A stretch of 64,000 bases of DNA, from assembly GCA_026008535.1 (NCBI GenBank), contig BRKX01000009.1:47427001-47491000 (forward strand), in the 5' to 3' direction. The stretch is from Perilla frutescens. Lineage: Eukaryota; Streptophyta; Magnoliopsida; Lamiales; Lamiaceae. Made by a program: the position numbers and the translations under genes. Under the pieces are notes generated by a model. It saw nothing but the letters and a program-made list of their open reading frames with translations, had not been told where the DNA came from and did no database searches. This document shows, piece by piece, positions 32,929 through 44,591 of the stretch; the stretch's first letter is position 1, and every line of letters begins with the position of its first letter.

Positions 32929-35687
32929 TGTCACGACCCCACATTAATATCTGATTAATACGAAGTGTGACTAACACGACTCGATCCCAAGAAAGGGTGG
33001 ATCAAGACGCGAACCGGAAATAATTAAGAAATGAATTACTATATTCCAGGAACGATATTTGGTCTGAGAACTCTAATTCTGAACTGATTTCCAATACTAA
33101 AAAATGACTGAATAAAAATAGTATTTAACTGACTACCGAGTTATTGGACTAATATAAAACCAAAAGCTATAAATATTGGACTCGTTATATAACTAAGTTA
33201 CGGAAGTAAAAGAAAGACATTCAAAATACAAGACCATCTGAGCCCTGTACAAAAATAACTCCACCCTCAGCACTTCTCCCTTCAACACCAGCTCAACTGC
33301 ACATTTAAAAACAAATATGCAGGGCTGAGTACAAGGATACTTAGTGAACACATTGTCAAAGTAATTACTAAAGTGAAAACTGGTTTTCTTGTCATGGACC
33401 TGAGTAGACACACAAGGTTTTTATACAGAAAGGCCCTATGTTCTACCAAAACTACTTCCTGTCTTTGAGCGCTCTTTTCTGTTGTATGATCATCCCTATC
33501 CGAACTAAACACAGAGGAATAGCTCCACTAAAGCCTTTTCCATGAAGGCTTAACATCGTTGATGTCTTAGTCAGAAATAGCTCTGCTAAAGCCTTTTCCT
33601 CTTTCTAATATCACCGACTTAAGTGTACACTAACCTCAGTTAACACGCTAAGTTAGCACATGATGTCTGATCGATTTAAGAGTTAGAAAGCCCCTTGCGA
33701 GCTAACCGTATACAGATAAGGATACATAACGAAATATTTTATGCATGACAATAATTTTTTACATAAAAAATAATTAACTACCGGTGAGTAAAAACTCAAA
33801 TAATTATCTGGACTAAGAGTCCGCCGTAGAAGAAAGCCCACCTTTCATCAATGTCTTAAAACTGAACTGCAGCAAAATGTTCCTCCTTGCACTTTATCTT
33901 GCACTAGACAGCTTGCCTTCATAGAGATAACATAAAACTGAGTATGTTGAACCAAAGGACGCTGTTTGGACTCAACATGCAATTGAAAGCCTATCAGGGT
34001 CTAATATCCATTCTAAAATTTTCTTAGCTTAAGGGTTAATCTTGACCCTAGCTCTTAAACATCTTAAGACATACATCATCATCATTTACGGTATCAAAAA
34101 CACCTTAACATCTATCATAACTCGATTCTAGAAACAAGGTCAACATTAAGCTCATAGACTAATCAACATTCTGCACAACGTCCATCTTTACAAAATTTTC
34201 TGCTTTGACTCACTATGGTGCAGAGAACGTGCCATATACTGTTGGAAAGCTACGGAAGTCTAGAATTTTACAAAATTTATAGTTACTCAAGATAATATCT
34301 AATGAAAAATTTATAACCAATTTACTGGAAGGTGGTAGAACTGTCACGAATTTCCAAAAAAATACACGTGACCTGACTTTGCCGATTTTTCATAATCAAC
34401 TCAGAAAGAATTATAGACTGAGCCATATACCATTGGAAAGCCACTTAAGTCTAGTTTCCGGTAAAATTTACAGTGATTTAATACGATGTCAAATGAGAGA
34501 GTTATGCTCATTTTACAAAAGAATGGTGAAACTGCCAAACACGAAGCTGCGCGGGCGCGCTAAACGCGCTAAACACCACAACTTCAAAACCAGAGGCCGC
34601 TCGCCTACCGCACCACTCCCTAGTGCCCCTCCGCGCTCGTGCATGCCCTATGGACACTGGCCTTGCGTACCTTGCAAGCGCGCTCGCCCTGCAACCGCTG
34701 CCTTCTCCCTCTGCCTCACGACCCAGCGCTCGCTGGCTACAAACGGCCGCTCGCCTTTGAGCCCAGCGGGCACTGGTTTGACTCACAAATACCTCAAGCC
34801 CCGCGCTCTCTCGCTCCCAGCGAGCGCTGGCTTCTCGGCCTGAACTGACTTGATAAAAATGATGAAGAACACAGATCTCGCTCTTTTTTTTTACAAAACA
34901 ATTTCAAACCCCAATCCAGACCCCATGAAGCTTAAATCATGCTATAAACTCATAATGCAACTAAGGATGGTCTATCATGCTTTGAATCATAAAATAACAC
35001 GGTTTCGAAAATACCTTTCGAAAATAACTCAGAAAAGCTTGAAGAAACTGTGAAAATGGCTGGAACGGATGAGAGCTGGAAATGGCTGTTATGAATCTCC
35101 TTTCACTCTTGACTTGTTTACGTGAAGTAGGAAGAAGATAGAATGGAAGCTGATGTGGAGCAAAAAGAAATGGAAGCAAAGGAGGTGTATGGAAGCAAAA
35201 GAAAAGAATGGATGCTGCGACTGCCATATATATATACAATACATATATATATACAATACATATATATCTATCTTGCTTGATTTGGGGAAAAGGGAGACGT
35301 GGGGAGGCATGGGAGGGGTGAGGGGAGGTATGGCCTCTCCCATGCCTTGGGAGTTGACTTAGTAAAATACTCAATTTAAATACCGATTGTTAGGTTATCG
35401 TGATATTTTGTCTCCGAAAAAATCCCGAACTAACTTGAGCTTGATGAAATAATTCACTTATTTAAAATAATAATTTATCTGAAACTATCATTCCGACTAT
35501 ACTGAAAAGGGAATATAAATCCTAACTGAAAAAAAATAATTAACCCACCGACGGAAATTAATTGACCTTGAATTCAATGAAACTTAACGGATACTTGCGA
35601 CCATAATCTAACTGGAAATTACTGTACTTGTATAGTAATCACACATTTAATTGTAATTAAATAGTAATTAAAATGCGGGGTATTACA
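32929..35687 (-). repeat. 3' LTR of the Tekay-like element
   Basis: It begins TGTCACGACCCC and ends GGGGTATTACA, about 2759 bp, which is long. A GC-rich stretch at 34540-34850 and purine/pyrimidine-rich patches at 35100-35340 produce chance open frames that I do not call genes. The partner LTR is absent. Confidence 0.82.
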
Positions 35688-35703
35688 TTCCACCCCCTTT
35701 TAA
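35688..35703 (-). other. polypurine tract
   Basis: On the minus strand it reads AAAAGGGGGTGGAA immediately before the LTR start TGTAATACC. Confidence 0.85.
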
Positions 35704-38480
35704 AAAAAATTTGTCCCGAAATTTACATACCTTAGAGGAAACAATTCTGGGTACTTTGCTTTCATCTTATCCTCGAGCTCCCATGTTACTTCTTCCTGAC
35801 CATGGTGATTCCACAGGATCTTGACTAGAGGAATAGGCTTATTCCTCAACTCCTGGACCTTTCGATCTAAAACAACTTTTGGTCTCTCTTCATAAGTTAG
35901 ATCTGGATCTAACTCAATGTCACTGTGTTGGATCACATGCTTGGGATCGTACACATATTTCCTTAACTGAGAAACATGAAATACGTTATGAGCATTACCA
36001 AAACTGGGTGGTAATGCTAATATGTACGCCACTGCACCTATCCGCTCAAGGATCTCGTAAGGTCCTATCAAACATGGTTGTAACTTTCCCTTTACACCGA
36101 ATCTTATCATCCCCCTGGAAGGAGATACTTTCAGGAAGACCTTGTCTCCTGCTGCAAATTGTAAATCTGTACAGCGTTTATCCGCATACGACTTCTGCCG
36201 ACTCTGGGCTTCTTGAATCCTCTGACGGATTTTTCTAACAATTTCAATCATTTCTGATATTGAGTCTAGCCCAAGAATCCTTCTCTCACCCACTTCATCA
36301 CAGGAAAGTGGTGATCTGCACTTTCGCCTGTACAAAGCTTCGTATGGCGCCATATTGATGGTGGCCTGATAACTATTGTTATAGGCAAACTCAATCAACG
36401 CTAATATTTCCTCCTAGCTTCCACCTCTGTCTAGGACCACTGTTCTCAACATGTCCTCTAATGTTTGGATCGTCCTTTCGGACTGACCATCTGTCTATAG
36501 GTGAAACGCTGTACTGAAATTGAGTTGAGTTCCCAGCTTCTTTTGTAAACTAATCCAAAATCTTGAGGTAAACTTTGAATCTCTGTCCGATGTTATCGAC
36601 ACCAGAACACCATAAAGGTGTACAATCTCTCTGACATAAATCTGAGCTAGCTTATTTGATCCATCCATAACTCGGATCAGAAGGAAATGAGCTGACTTTG
36701 TGAGCCTGTCAATAATGACCCATATGGATGTATTCCCTCATCTTAACTTGGATAAGCCTGTCACAAAATCCATCGCTATGTGTTCCCACTTCCACTCGGG
36801 AATCTCTAACGGTTTGTAGCGCACCGTAAGGACTCTGGTGCAATGCCTTGTTGACAAGACAGGCATCGCTCAACATAGAAAGCTACATCCCGTTTCATTT
36901 CTTTCCACCAGAGTTTCTGCTTCAAATCCTGATACATTTTCGTACTTTCTAGGTGTACTGTATATGAAGTATCATGAGCCTCACTCATGATCTCGTTTCT
37001 GAGCTCAACACAGGGTGGAACACATATCCTACCTTCATAAAGGATAGCATTATCTGATGCTTCTTTGAAACTTTCTATTTTTCCCGATCTGATCTTCAAG
37101 CGCATCTCTTCCATGGCTTGATCTTTTCTCTGTGCCTCAATTTTCTTTTCTCGGAGATCTGGTACTGCTACTAATGTTGCAACACGACATACAATTATCT
37201 CAGGCGGGTAAACCACCTATAGCTGTAAGTTTTCAAAATCCCTGATGAGTTTCTCCTCCTGAGTGAGGAGAAAACCCAACCTGCTTATTTTACGACTCAA
37301 GGCATCTGCTAACATATTAGCCTTGCCTGGGTAGTAACTGATTCCATACTTATAGTCCTTTACCAACTCAAGCCATCTGCGCTGTCTCATATTTAAATCA
37401 TTCTGCTTGAAAAAGTACTTTAGGCTCATGTGATCTGTGAAAATCTCACACCTAACTCCGTATAGATGGTGTCTCCAGATTTTCAAGGCATGCACTATTG
37501 CTGCCAACTCTAAGTCATGGGTAGGATAATTCAACTCATGAATTCTTAACTGTTTGGACGCATACGCTATGACTTTGCCTTCTTGCACCATTCTTCGAAG
37601 CATCCATGTAAATCACAAATTCTTTATCACTGACTGGAATAGCTAACACTGGAGCAGTGGTTAATCTTTTCTTAAGCTCCTGGAAACTGGCTTTACATTC
37701 TTCTGACCATTGGTACTTGATTCCCTTCCTTAGCAATTGTGTCATTAGCCTAGCTATCTTGGAAAATCCTTCTATGAATCTCGTATAGTATCCAGCTAAT
37801 CCCAAGAAACTTTTGATTTCGTTAGGAATAGTTGGAGACTTTCATTCTTGTATTACCTCCACTTTAGAGGGGTCCACTTTTACGCCTTCCGCTGACACAA
37901 TGTGTTCAAGGAACATCACTTCCTTTAGCCAAAATTCACACTTGCTGAACTTGGTGTAAAATCACTCGTTTTTTATTGTTTCTAACACTGTTCTCAAATG
38001 CTCTGAATGATCGGATTCATTCCCAGGGTAGATGAGAATGTCATCTATGAACATGAGGATAAATTGATCCAAAAATGAATGAAACACTCGATTCATGAGG
38101 TCCATGAATACTGCTGGAGCATTTGTCAATCCGAATGGCATTATTGTAAACTCGTAATGACCATATCTGGTTCGGAAAGCTGTCTTAGGTATGTCTTCTT
38201 GTTTTATCTTTAGCTAATGATACCCAGACCTTAGGTCAATCTTTGAGAACACGCTCGCTTCATTGAGCTGATAAAAAAGATCGTCAATCCTTGGCAAAGG
38301 ATACTTGTTCTTCAACGTCTACTAATTCAACTCACGATAATCTATACACATTCTCAATGTGTCATCCTTATTTTTCACGAATAGGACCGGTGCTCTCCAT
38401 GGTGATGCGCTAGGTCGGATAAAACCTAGGTCTAACAATTCTTGTAACTGGATTTTGAGTTCTTGCAACTCCTTTGGGGC
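35700..38480 (-). pseudogene. pol: reverse transcriptase, RNase H, integrase, chromodomain
   Basis: Reading from 38480 down: RT start ([27 protein letters not shown]); RT catalytic FIDDIL near 38035-38053; the RT connection GLAGYYTRFIEGFSK; RNase H ([21 protein letters not shown]); [16 protein letters not shown]; integrase zinc finger (HDTSYTVHLESTK, CLSCQQ); core D,D,E residues in AMDFVTGL, TSDRDSKF and DGQSERTIQTLE; GPYEILERIGAVAYIL; and a chromodomain-like end (KILWNHHGQEEVTWELE). In-frame stops occur after RELN (38322), in the RT palm, at about 37217 and 36806, and within the integrase core. A frameshift lies near 37536-37603. Domain order is normal for Ty3/gypsy. Confidence 0.88.
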
Positions 38481-39656
38481 CATCATATATGGAACTTTGG
38501 AAATCGGGGCTGCTCTCGGTTCCAAATCTATTATGAATTCAACTTGTCGATTCAGAGGTAATCCTGGAAATTCTTTTGGAAAAACGTTCGTAAAATCTTG
38601 CACAACTGGTACATTTTCCATTACCCTCTCTATGTAATCAATCTTATTCAGATAAACTAGGAAAGCTTGATTTTCTCTCTTGATCATCTTCTTGGCTTGC
38701 AGCACTGAAATCATTGGGGTGAACTTTCCCATCTCTATGCCGTGAAAACTTGTTGGCTCTTCTTCTAGAACTTGGAATGATATCTTCCTTTCGTTGTATA
38801 TAATCGTAGCATAGTTTTCTAATAACCAATCTATCCCTAGGATTACGTCGGTATCCCACATCGGTAGGACACTAAGATTATCTGCCTTAATCCTAGTTGT
38901 TCCTAGGTCTATTTCCATGTTCGAGCAAACGTGAGTCGTAGTCATAGTTCCACTAGTTGGTGTTAAAATCTTCATCTTATGACTAGTTCGTTCAGTTTTA
39001 AGCTCTAACTTATCACAACATACAGATGAAATAAAAGAGTGCGATGCTCCAGTATTAAATAAAACAACTACAAGCATGCCATGAAGTTTGTCCATACCTG
39101 CAAGGTTACCTTTCTGCTTCCCTTTCCCGGAGGAACTGGAATTCATTGCGTAAGACCTGGAATTCCCTTGTTGTGTCTTTCTTTGTTGTTGTTGCTGCTG
39201 TTGTGGTTGCTGACTCTGTTGACCCGATGCCTACAAGGCCTTTAGCTGCTGACGATTCTGTCCCTACTGTGCCTTCGGGCAATACCTCGCATAATGACCT
39301 TCCTGGCCACAATTATAGCAACCTAAACTGCCCACCAGATAGTTTCCCTTGTGCAACTTATTGCACTTTGGGCATAACGGATAGTTGGCTTGTGTTGGCA
39401 CATATCTTTCTGGGGTAGGGGCATTTTGTTGTCCCTGTTACCTATTTCCTTGCCAAGGCTTCCTGTAGCCTCAATCATTCCACTTTCTCTTCCCTCGGAT
39501 GTTTTGTGATGGTGTCTGGTTTGGTGCTGGTGCTTGAGTTGGCACTAGACCTGACAGTGGAGCCTTTCTTTCTTCAGGCATTACTGTCTCAATGTCCAAT
39601 GCCCTGTTCAACGACTCAGCATAGGTCCCGACTTGCCAAAGACATGGCAATCTCAT
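38481..39656 (-). pseudogene. gag C-terminus with zinc knuckle, and protease
   Basis: A CCHC knuckle (CYNCGQEGHYARYCP) near 39270-39320 follows a Pro/Gln-rich stretch. It is followed by the retropepsin segment [12 protein letters not shown] at about 39024-39060. The usual motif is FDTGASHSF, so the catalytic aspartate is replaced by asparagine (codon at 39054-39056), which would abolish activity. VILGIDWLL follows, as expected. Stops interrupt the knuckle region. The beginning of gag is missing. Confidence 0.82.
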
Positions 39657-39679
39657 GCCTTAGTCCTGATCTGAACTTA

Positions 39680-40281
39680 GGGGGTGTATTCATTTGGGAT
39701 TTTGATGGATTTTGATAGACTTTTAAATGTCTATGGATTTATAAAATCCATAGACTCCACATGGAGTCTCCAAACTCCACGTAGAGTCTGGCGGATTTCG
39801 TGCATGGATTTCGGACCAATTTTGAATGATTTTAATGGATTTCAAATCCTTCTTGACAGCGCTCGATGGAACACAACGATCGGTGGATCCAAAAAAAATT
39901 GAACCCAGCGACCGCTTGAATTGAGCGGCCGCTGGGAAGTCGAGTCGAGAGAATCTAGTGGCCACTGGGAGGCTAGCCGAGAGAACCTACATGCTACTCC
40001 AACGGCCACTGGATGCCAGCGGTCGCTAGGGTGCCCGAGTTCGGATTCCAGCGGCCACTATCCTGCACCGGGCGTGAGGTTTTTCATATCCATCAAACTC
40101 TCGTCTCCAGGAGTCGGATTTCATCCTTCACATTTTTAACGTGAAGTTGAGTTGAAATCCAACGAAGTCAATGATTTTTCAAAGTCCATAGATTTTTTAA
40201 TACCTCCAGATTTTAAAAGACTTTTAAAAGTTTGGATTGAATACCTCCGGATTTTAAAGGACTTTTAAAAGTCTGGATTGA
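39680..40281. mobile_element. MITE-like element (PIF/Harbinger-type ends), right end truncated
   Basis: The left end is GGGGGTGTATTCA, preceded by TTA, the usual PIF/Harbinger target. The body is rich in GATTTTGATGGATTTT-type words. The right side carries inverse words (CTTTTAAAAGTCTGGATTGAA) but lacks the expected terminal CACCCCC. It breaks exactly where the truncated LTR starts. A GC-rich core with palindromic GCGGCCGCTGG words lies at 39900-40075. Confidence 0.6.
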
Positions 40282-41055
40282 ACATTTATTTTATGTCAAT
40301 GTTTATTGTTATTTCTATTATTTCTATGGTTTTAATTATGCGTGAGTAGTCTTTTATTAATTCTAGGGTTTGCAAAGCATGATTGAAGCTATGTATTTAA
40401 TTTAATCTTGTTATTTTTCCCTTCCGATTATTGTGTTCAATTGTTCAAGAACTTTTGATTTCATGCTTAATTACTGATCACAATTGATGCATACTAGCTA
40501 GTTAATTTGAGTCCTGGCGGAGATAATTAATTAGTGGGATTAATTAAATAATTTGATACACGTTCTAAGGAATCTGTAGGGGAATTTAAATATGTGGTCC
40601 TATCGGGAGTTAGTAAATTAACCTAGAGATGAAAGTAATAGGTTGTTTGTTAACCTGCTTCTACCTTGAGACCTGACGGAGATAGGTAGATATATTTCTG
40701 ATTCCTCACCTTCAATCGGATTAAAATTGGGAAAGATTAGGATTAAATTGAATCATAGTGGATACATGTGTGCTGCATTCCTTAGGATTAGTATTTCATT
40801 AATTGTTTGAGTTTGATTATTTGCTTAGTTTATTTACTTGTGTTTATTTGGTTCTATTTATGTTCTTTTATTTTATTTAAATTCGTGCCTAGTTTTAGTA
40901 AACTCATAAATTGATAGCCTGGATAATAGAGAGTTGTCAGCTTAGTACTCAGTTATGTCAAATAGTCAGTCCTTGTGGATACGATACTCGATTCGCTTGC
41001 TATATTGCATTGTCCTGTGTTAGTTGCAGAATTGTGCATAATAAATAGTGCATCA
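40282..41055 (+). repeat. 5' LTR, truncated (774 bp)
   Basis: It aligns without gaps to 45251-46024, with about 27 differences counted by eye (roughly 3-4 percent). It ends AATAGTGCATCA next to the primer site. Confidence 0.88.
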
Positions 41056-41062
41056 ACTTTTT

Positions 41063-41080
41063 AGCGCCATTGCCGGGGAT
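41063..41080 (+). other. primer-binding site, tRNA-Asp type
   Basis: AGCGCCATTGCCGGGGAT, close to the tRNA-Asp complement TGGCGCCGTTGCCGGGGA, a few bases after the LTR end. Confidence 0.85.
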
Positions 41081-41140
41081 TGAATTTGATTTTTATTCTT
41101 TCCTCCATCAAAAGCGCAGAAGATCATTGCGGACATCACT

Positions 41141-42979
41141 CATTTCACTCAGATAGGGGATGAGTCCATTTATGAGGCCTGGGAGAGATACAGAGATTTG
41201 TTGCGGTCTTGTCCACAACATGGATTCAACACAGATCAACAAGTCACACACTTCTACAGTGGCTTGACGATCAATACAAAGAGATTGGTGGACGCCTCAG
41301 CTGGAGGATGTTTGGTAAATCGCACTGCAGCTGAAGCACCGTGGATTATTGAGGAGATGGCGGCTACCAGTTATCAGTGGCCGATGGAGAGACGAGAAAC
41401 AAGGCCAACAGCTGCAGTGGCCGATGTTGGCGTGGATGAGTTGAGGGCTGAAGTTGAACTACTAAATAAGTAAGTACTCGAGAAGCGGCGAGCACAAATG
41501 GAAGTGAATGCCATTCAGCAGCAAGGTTCAGAGCTCTCTACGGTGGAAAATGTGAACTTTGTCAATCAGAGAAACTTCAATAGCGGCACTTACAACAAAG
41601 GACCACAGGGATTCCAAAACAACAATCCAGCATATCATCCAACCAATAGGAATCACCCAAACTTTTCATATGCGAATCCCAACAATGCCTTGCCACCTCC
41701 GGGTCTTATTGCTCCTGCTACAGTCCCCGCTGAGCCAAAGAAGTCATCACTGGAAGACATGGTGGCACAGTTGATTTCTAATCAAAACACATTCATCGGG
41801 GCCACCGGCACAAAGACTACGCAAATTGAAGGGACCGTGAGTGCTTTATCGAAGCAAGTGAATATGTTGGAAGTCCAAGTGAGCCAACTGGCAAACCAAG
41901 TGGCAACTCAACACAAGCCGGGACAGTTTCCAAGCCACACTGAAGTTAACCCAAATTCACACTGCAATGCCATTCAAGTGGTGCATGGCAAGACAGAGAG
42001 CACTACAGCCGTATGCGCGCTAACTGCAGCTCCAAAAGTGGCGCCACCTGCGTCCCTTCCTCCTCCTCCAAATTATGTTGTTGATCATCTGTTCGATATC
42101 TTCAAGAAGGTACACATCAATATCCCTCTTCTTGATACTTTACGAGGTTTACTTGGTGGAGTTAAAATCTTAAAAGAGGCTTTCGTGAGAAAGAAGAAGG
42201 TGGAGGCTGTCGAGATGGTTCATCTGGTGGAAAAGTGTAGTGATTGGCTGCAAAAGAAGTTACCGTTGAAGATGATAGATCCGAGTAGCTTCACTATTCC
42301 TGTGAAGATTGGGAGATCTTATTTTGAGAGAGTGCTATGCGATTCTGGAGCTAGCATTAACTTGATGCCTCTCACTGTGTACAAGAGGCTGCAATTGGGA
42401 GCTTTGAAAGAGATTGATATGAGAGTCCAGATGGCCGATAGATCATATGCCAAGCCACGAGGTTTTATCGAAGATGTGCTTGTCAAAGTTGAAACTTTGG
42501 TGTTCCCTGCTAATTTTGTGGTGTTGGATATGCCCGAAGACCCCAAGATGCCTCTAATCTTGGGGAGACCATTTCTTGCTACTTGGGAGGCAGAGTTGGA
42601 CATGAAGAGAGGCGTGATGACTTTGGGGATTGATAGAAAAGGAGTCATTTTTCAAAATCCTCAACCAAAGGAAATCCCGCAGTATGATGATGTGAGTTTG
42701 GCCCATAGCTTCATGGATGATCTGACTGACAAGTCGGAAGAGAAGCCAGTGATGAAGGCTCCAAAGATATCTATTTCTGTAGCTCCAAAAGCACAGTTAT
42801 CTGAGATATGCATGGTTTTACAAGACGATGTAGGATTTTCTGCAGCTCTAGCTCCAAAGAAGATGAGAGTTAAATTTCAGATCTTCCGAAAGAAAAATGT
42901 GAAAGGAGCTATGCTCATTGCAGTGGCACCAGAGAAGCCAACAGTGGCAGTGGATAACAGTCCTCGAAATGGGCGATAA
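41141..42979 (+). pseudogene. gag-protease polyprotein, N-terminally deleted, one in-frame stop
   Basis: The frame begins inside the Gag core (ESIYEAWERYRDLLRSCP, FNTDQQVTHFYSG), only about 60 bp after the primer site. The first half of Gag is therefore lost and no start codon is obvious. A TAA at 41471-41473 interrupts it; the frame then continues open to 42979. Further on are an Asn/Tyr-rich linker (NSGTYNKGPQGFQNN), a coiled-coil-like stretch (LSKQVNMLEVQVSQL) and a retropepsin with DSGASINLMPL (catalytic Asp intact) plus ILGRPFLAT. Upstream of the protease, IPLLDTLRGLLGGVKIL fits the family's gag-protease linker. Non-functional as it stands. Confidence 0.83.
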
Positions 42980-44578
42980 TTCTGTTGGTTGGAGTGTTGT
43001 TTTCGACCTCGTTGACTGTTGAGGTATCGTCTAGCTAAAGACATTAAATAAAGCACTGGATGAGAGGTAACCCATCAGTTTTACTTGCTTTGTTTTTCTT
43101 TCTTTTCTTTAGTTTTGTGTCTTGTTTTCGTGTGCTAACATGTAGGAAGACATTTTGGAGCCCAAAGCTAGTTTTATATCATCCATGCTGGTTTCAATAT
43201 TCTTTTCTCTATATTGGTGTACGGTGAGTTCGTTCCAAACACATCTTGATTTTGTTCCCTCCAAATTTATTCTCTTTGCAGTTGAATAAGTTTGAGGGAG
43301 GGGGATGGATTTGATATGTTTGGCACGTGTTTTTCTTTTTTTTTTTCTTTGAGTTTTTTGTTTTGGTTGTTGAAAGTCATGTTCTGGTGAATCCGTGAAA
43401 TGCTAATGATAGATAGGAGCATTGTTTGGAACATAAGATTGCATGAATTTGGTTGATATTGACTTATTTGAATTGATGTACTCGAATTGAAGTAAATAGA
43501 GGATGAACAGCCCTGTGAGCTTTTTGAGCCTTAACTGTATATCATTGCACAGTTTTAATTCTTTCATGAGTGTTTGTCATGCATGCATTTGTCTGTCTAG
43601 AACTTGGCATGGTTTCTATTCGAATAAGCTTGATTATATGTAGAATTTAGAAGTGATTTGAGGCCATCCTTTCATAGCCACATTAATTCCTAAACACTAA
43701 CCGGAAAAATCGACCTTTACTAGCTAATTTTGAGCCATAATTTGCCTTTTGTTCATGAACTTTGATGATAGGGGGTTTGGATGGTGAATACGGGTACCTT
43801 GTTATGAGAAATAGTGTTTTTATAGGGAAAGAATGGAAGTGTTGATATTGGGGTGAAAGATATTCTCATAAGCTCGAGGGTTGGAAAAGAAAAGAAAAAG
43901 AAAAAGAAAAAAAATCAAAAATGAAAAAAAAAAGAAAAAGAAGAAAAGAAAAAAAAATTGTGTGCAAAAGATAGTATGAAAAGTCAAATATTAAAAAGGT
44001 AGCAATTGAGAATGTTTGCTATTTGTTGGCTTATTTGTATATTTCTTGTTGAGAGGAGCAAAAGAGAATATGAAGTTATGCACAATGAATGTTTTGATGT
44101 ATAAGAGAGTTGGAAAGAGTTAGAAGATGGATTGTATATCCATACTTGGATTTGGAGTTGAAAAAGGTTGTGAGTGTGTTGAATTTTCGAGTCACTTAGC
44201 CAAAAATTCCTAACCTTAACCAATGTCCCGACATTACATCCTAAATCAAAGACCTCATTGATCTTTATTCTTCTATGATTGAGTATGAGTGTTTTAGATG
44301 ATTGGCAAGCCTATAGTTAACACTTTTGCATTTGCGTTTGATTCGATGAGCGTTATTTTATACACTTGTGAGACGAGCAATACACATGCCGGTGAGGTTC
44401 ATGTTTTCTTTATGGATATTAATTGTGCTGAGATTTGGATGAGTTGTTGGATGTTGAATTTATGAAATTAAATTGTTTCGAGCTTGCTCGTGAAGCATTG
44501 GTGATCGAGTTTACTTGTCTTCCCCATGTTTATATTTTCTTAGTGTTCTTCTCATTGCTCGAGGACAAACAATGGTTC
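42980..44578 (+). other. non-coding spacer of the gag-protease element
   Basis: No pol motif seen. It contains a secondary polypurine-like stretch (AGTTTGAGGGAGGGGGAT near 43288-43305) and an A/G-rich tract at 43885-43955. Confidence 0.65.
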
Positions 44579-44591
44579 AAGTTTGGGGGAT
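44579..44591 (+). other. polypurine tract
   Basis: AAGTTTGGGGGAT directly before the LTR start TGATAAACATGG. It is nearly identical in form to the tract at 12813-12826. Confidence 0.85.

Larger units (their letters stand above)
32929..39679 (-). mobile_element. Ty3/gypsy chromovirus (Tekay/Del-like), 5' part missing
   Basis: From left to right on the plus strand: 3' LTR, polypurine tract, integrase with chromodomain, RNase H, reverse transcriptase, protease and the zinc knuckle of Gag, all read from the minus strand. The element stops at 39679, where a MITE begins. The rest of gag and the 5' LTR are not found on the far side, so they were deleted. Many stops and frameshifts show it is dead. 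Confidence 0.88.

Noticed and set aside
34379..34843. 154-residue open frame
   Set aside because: It lies in the GC-rich part of a Tekay-like LTR, overlaps an open frame on the other strand, and has no domain.
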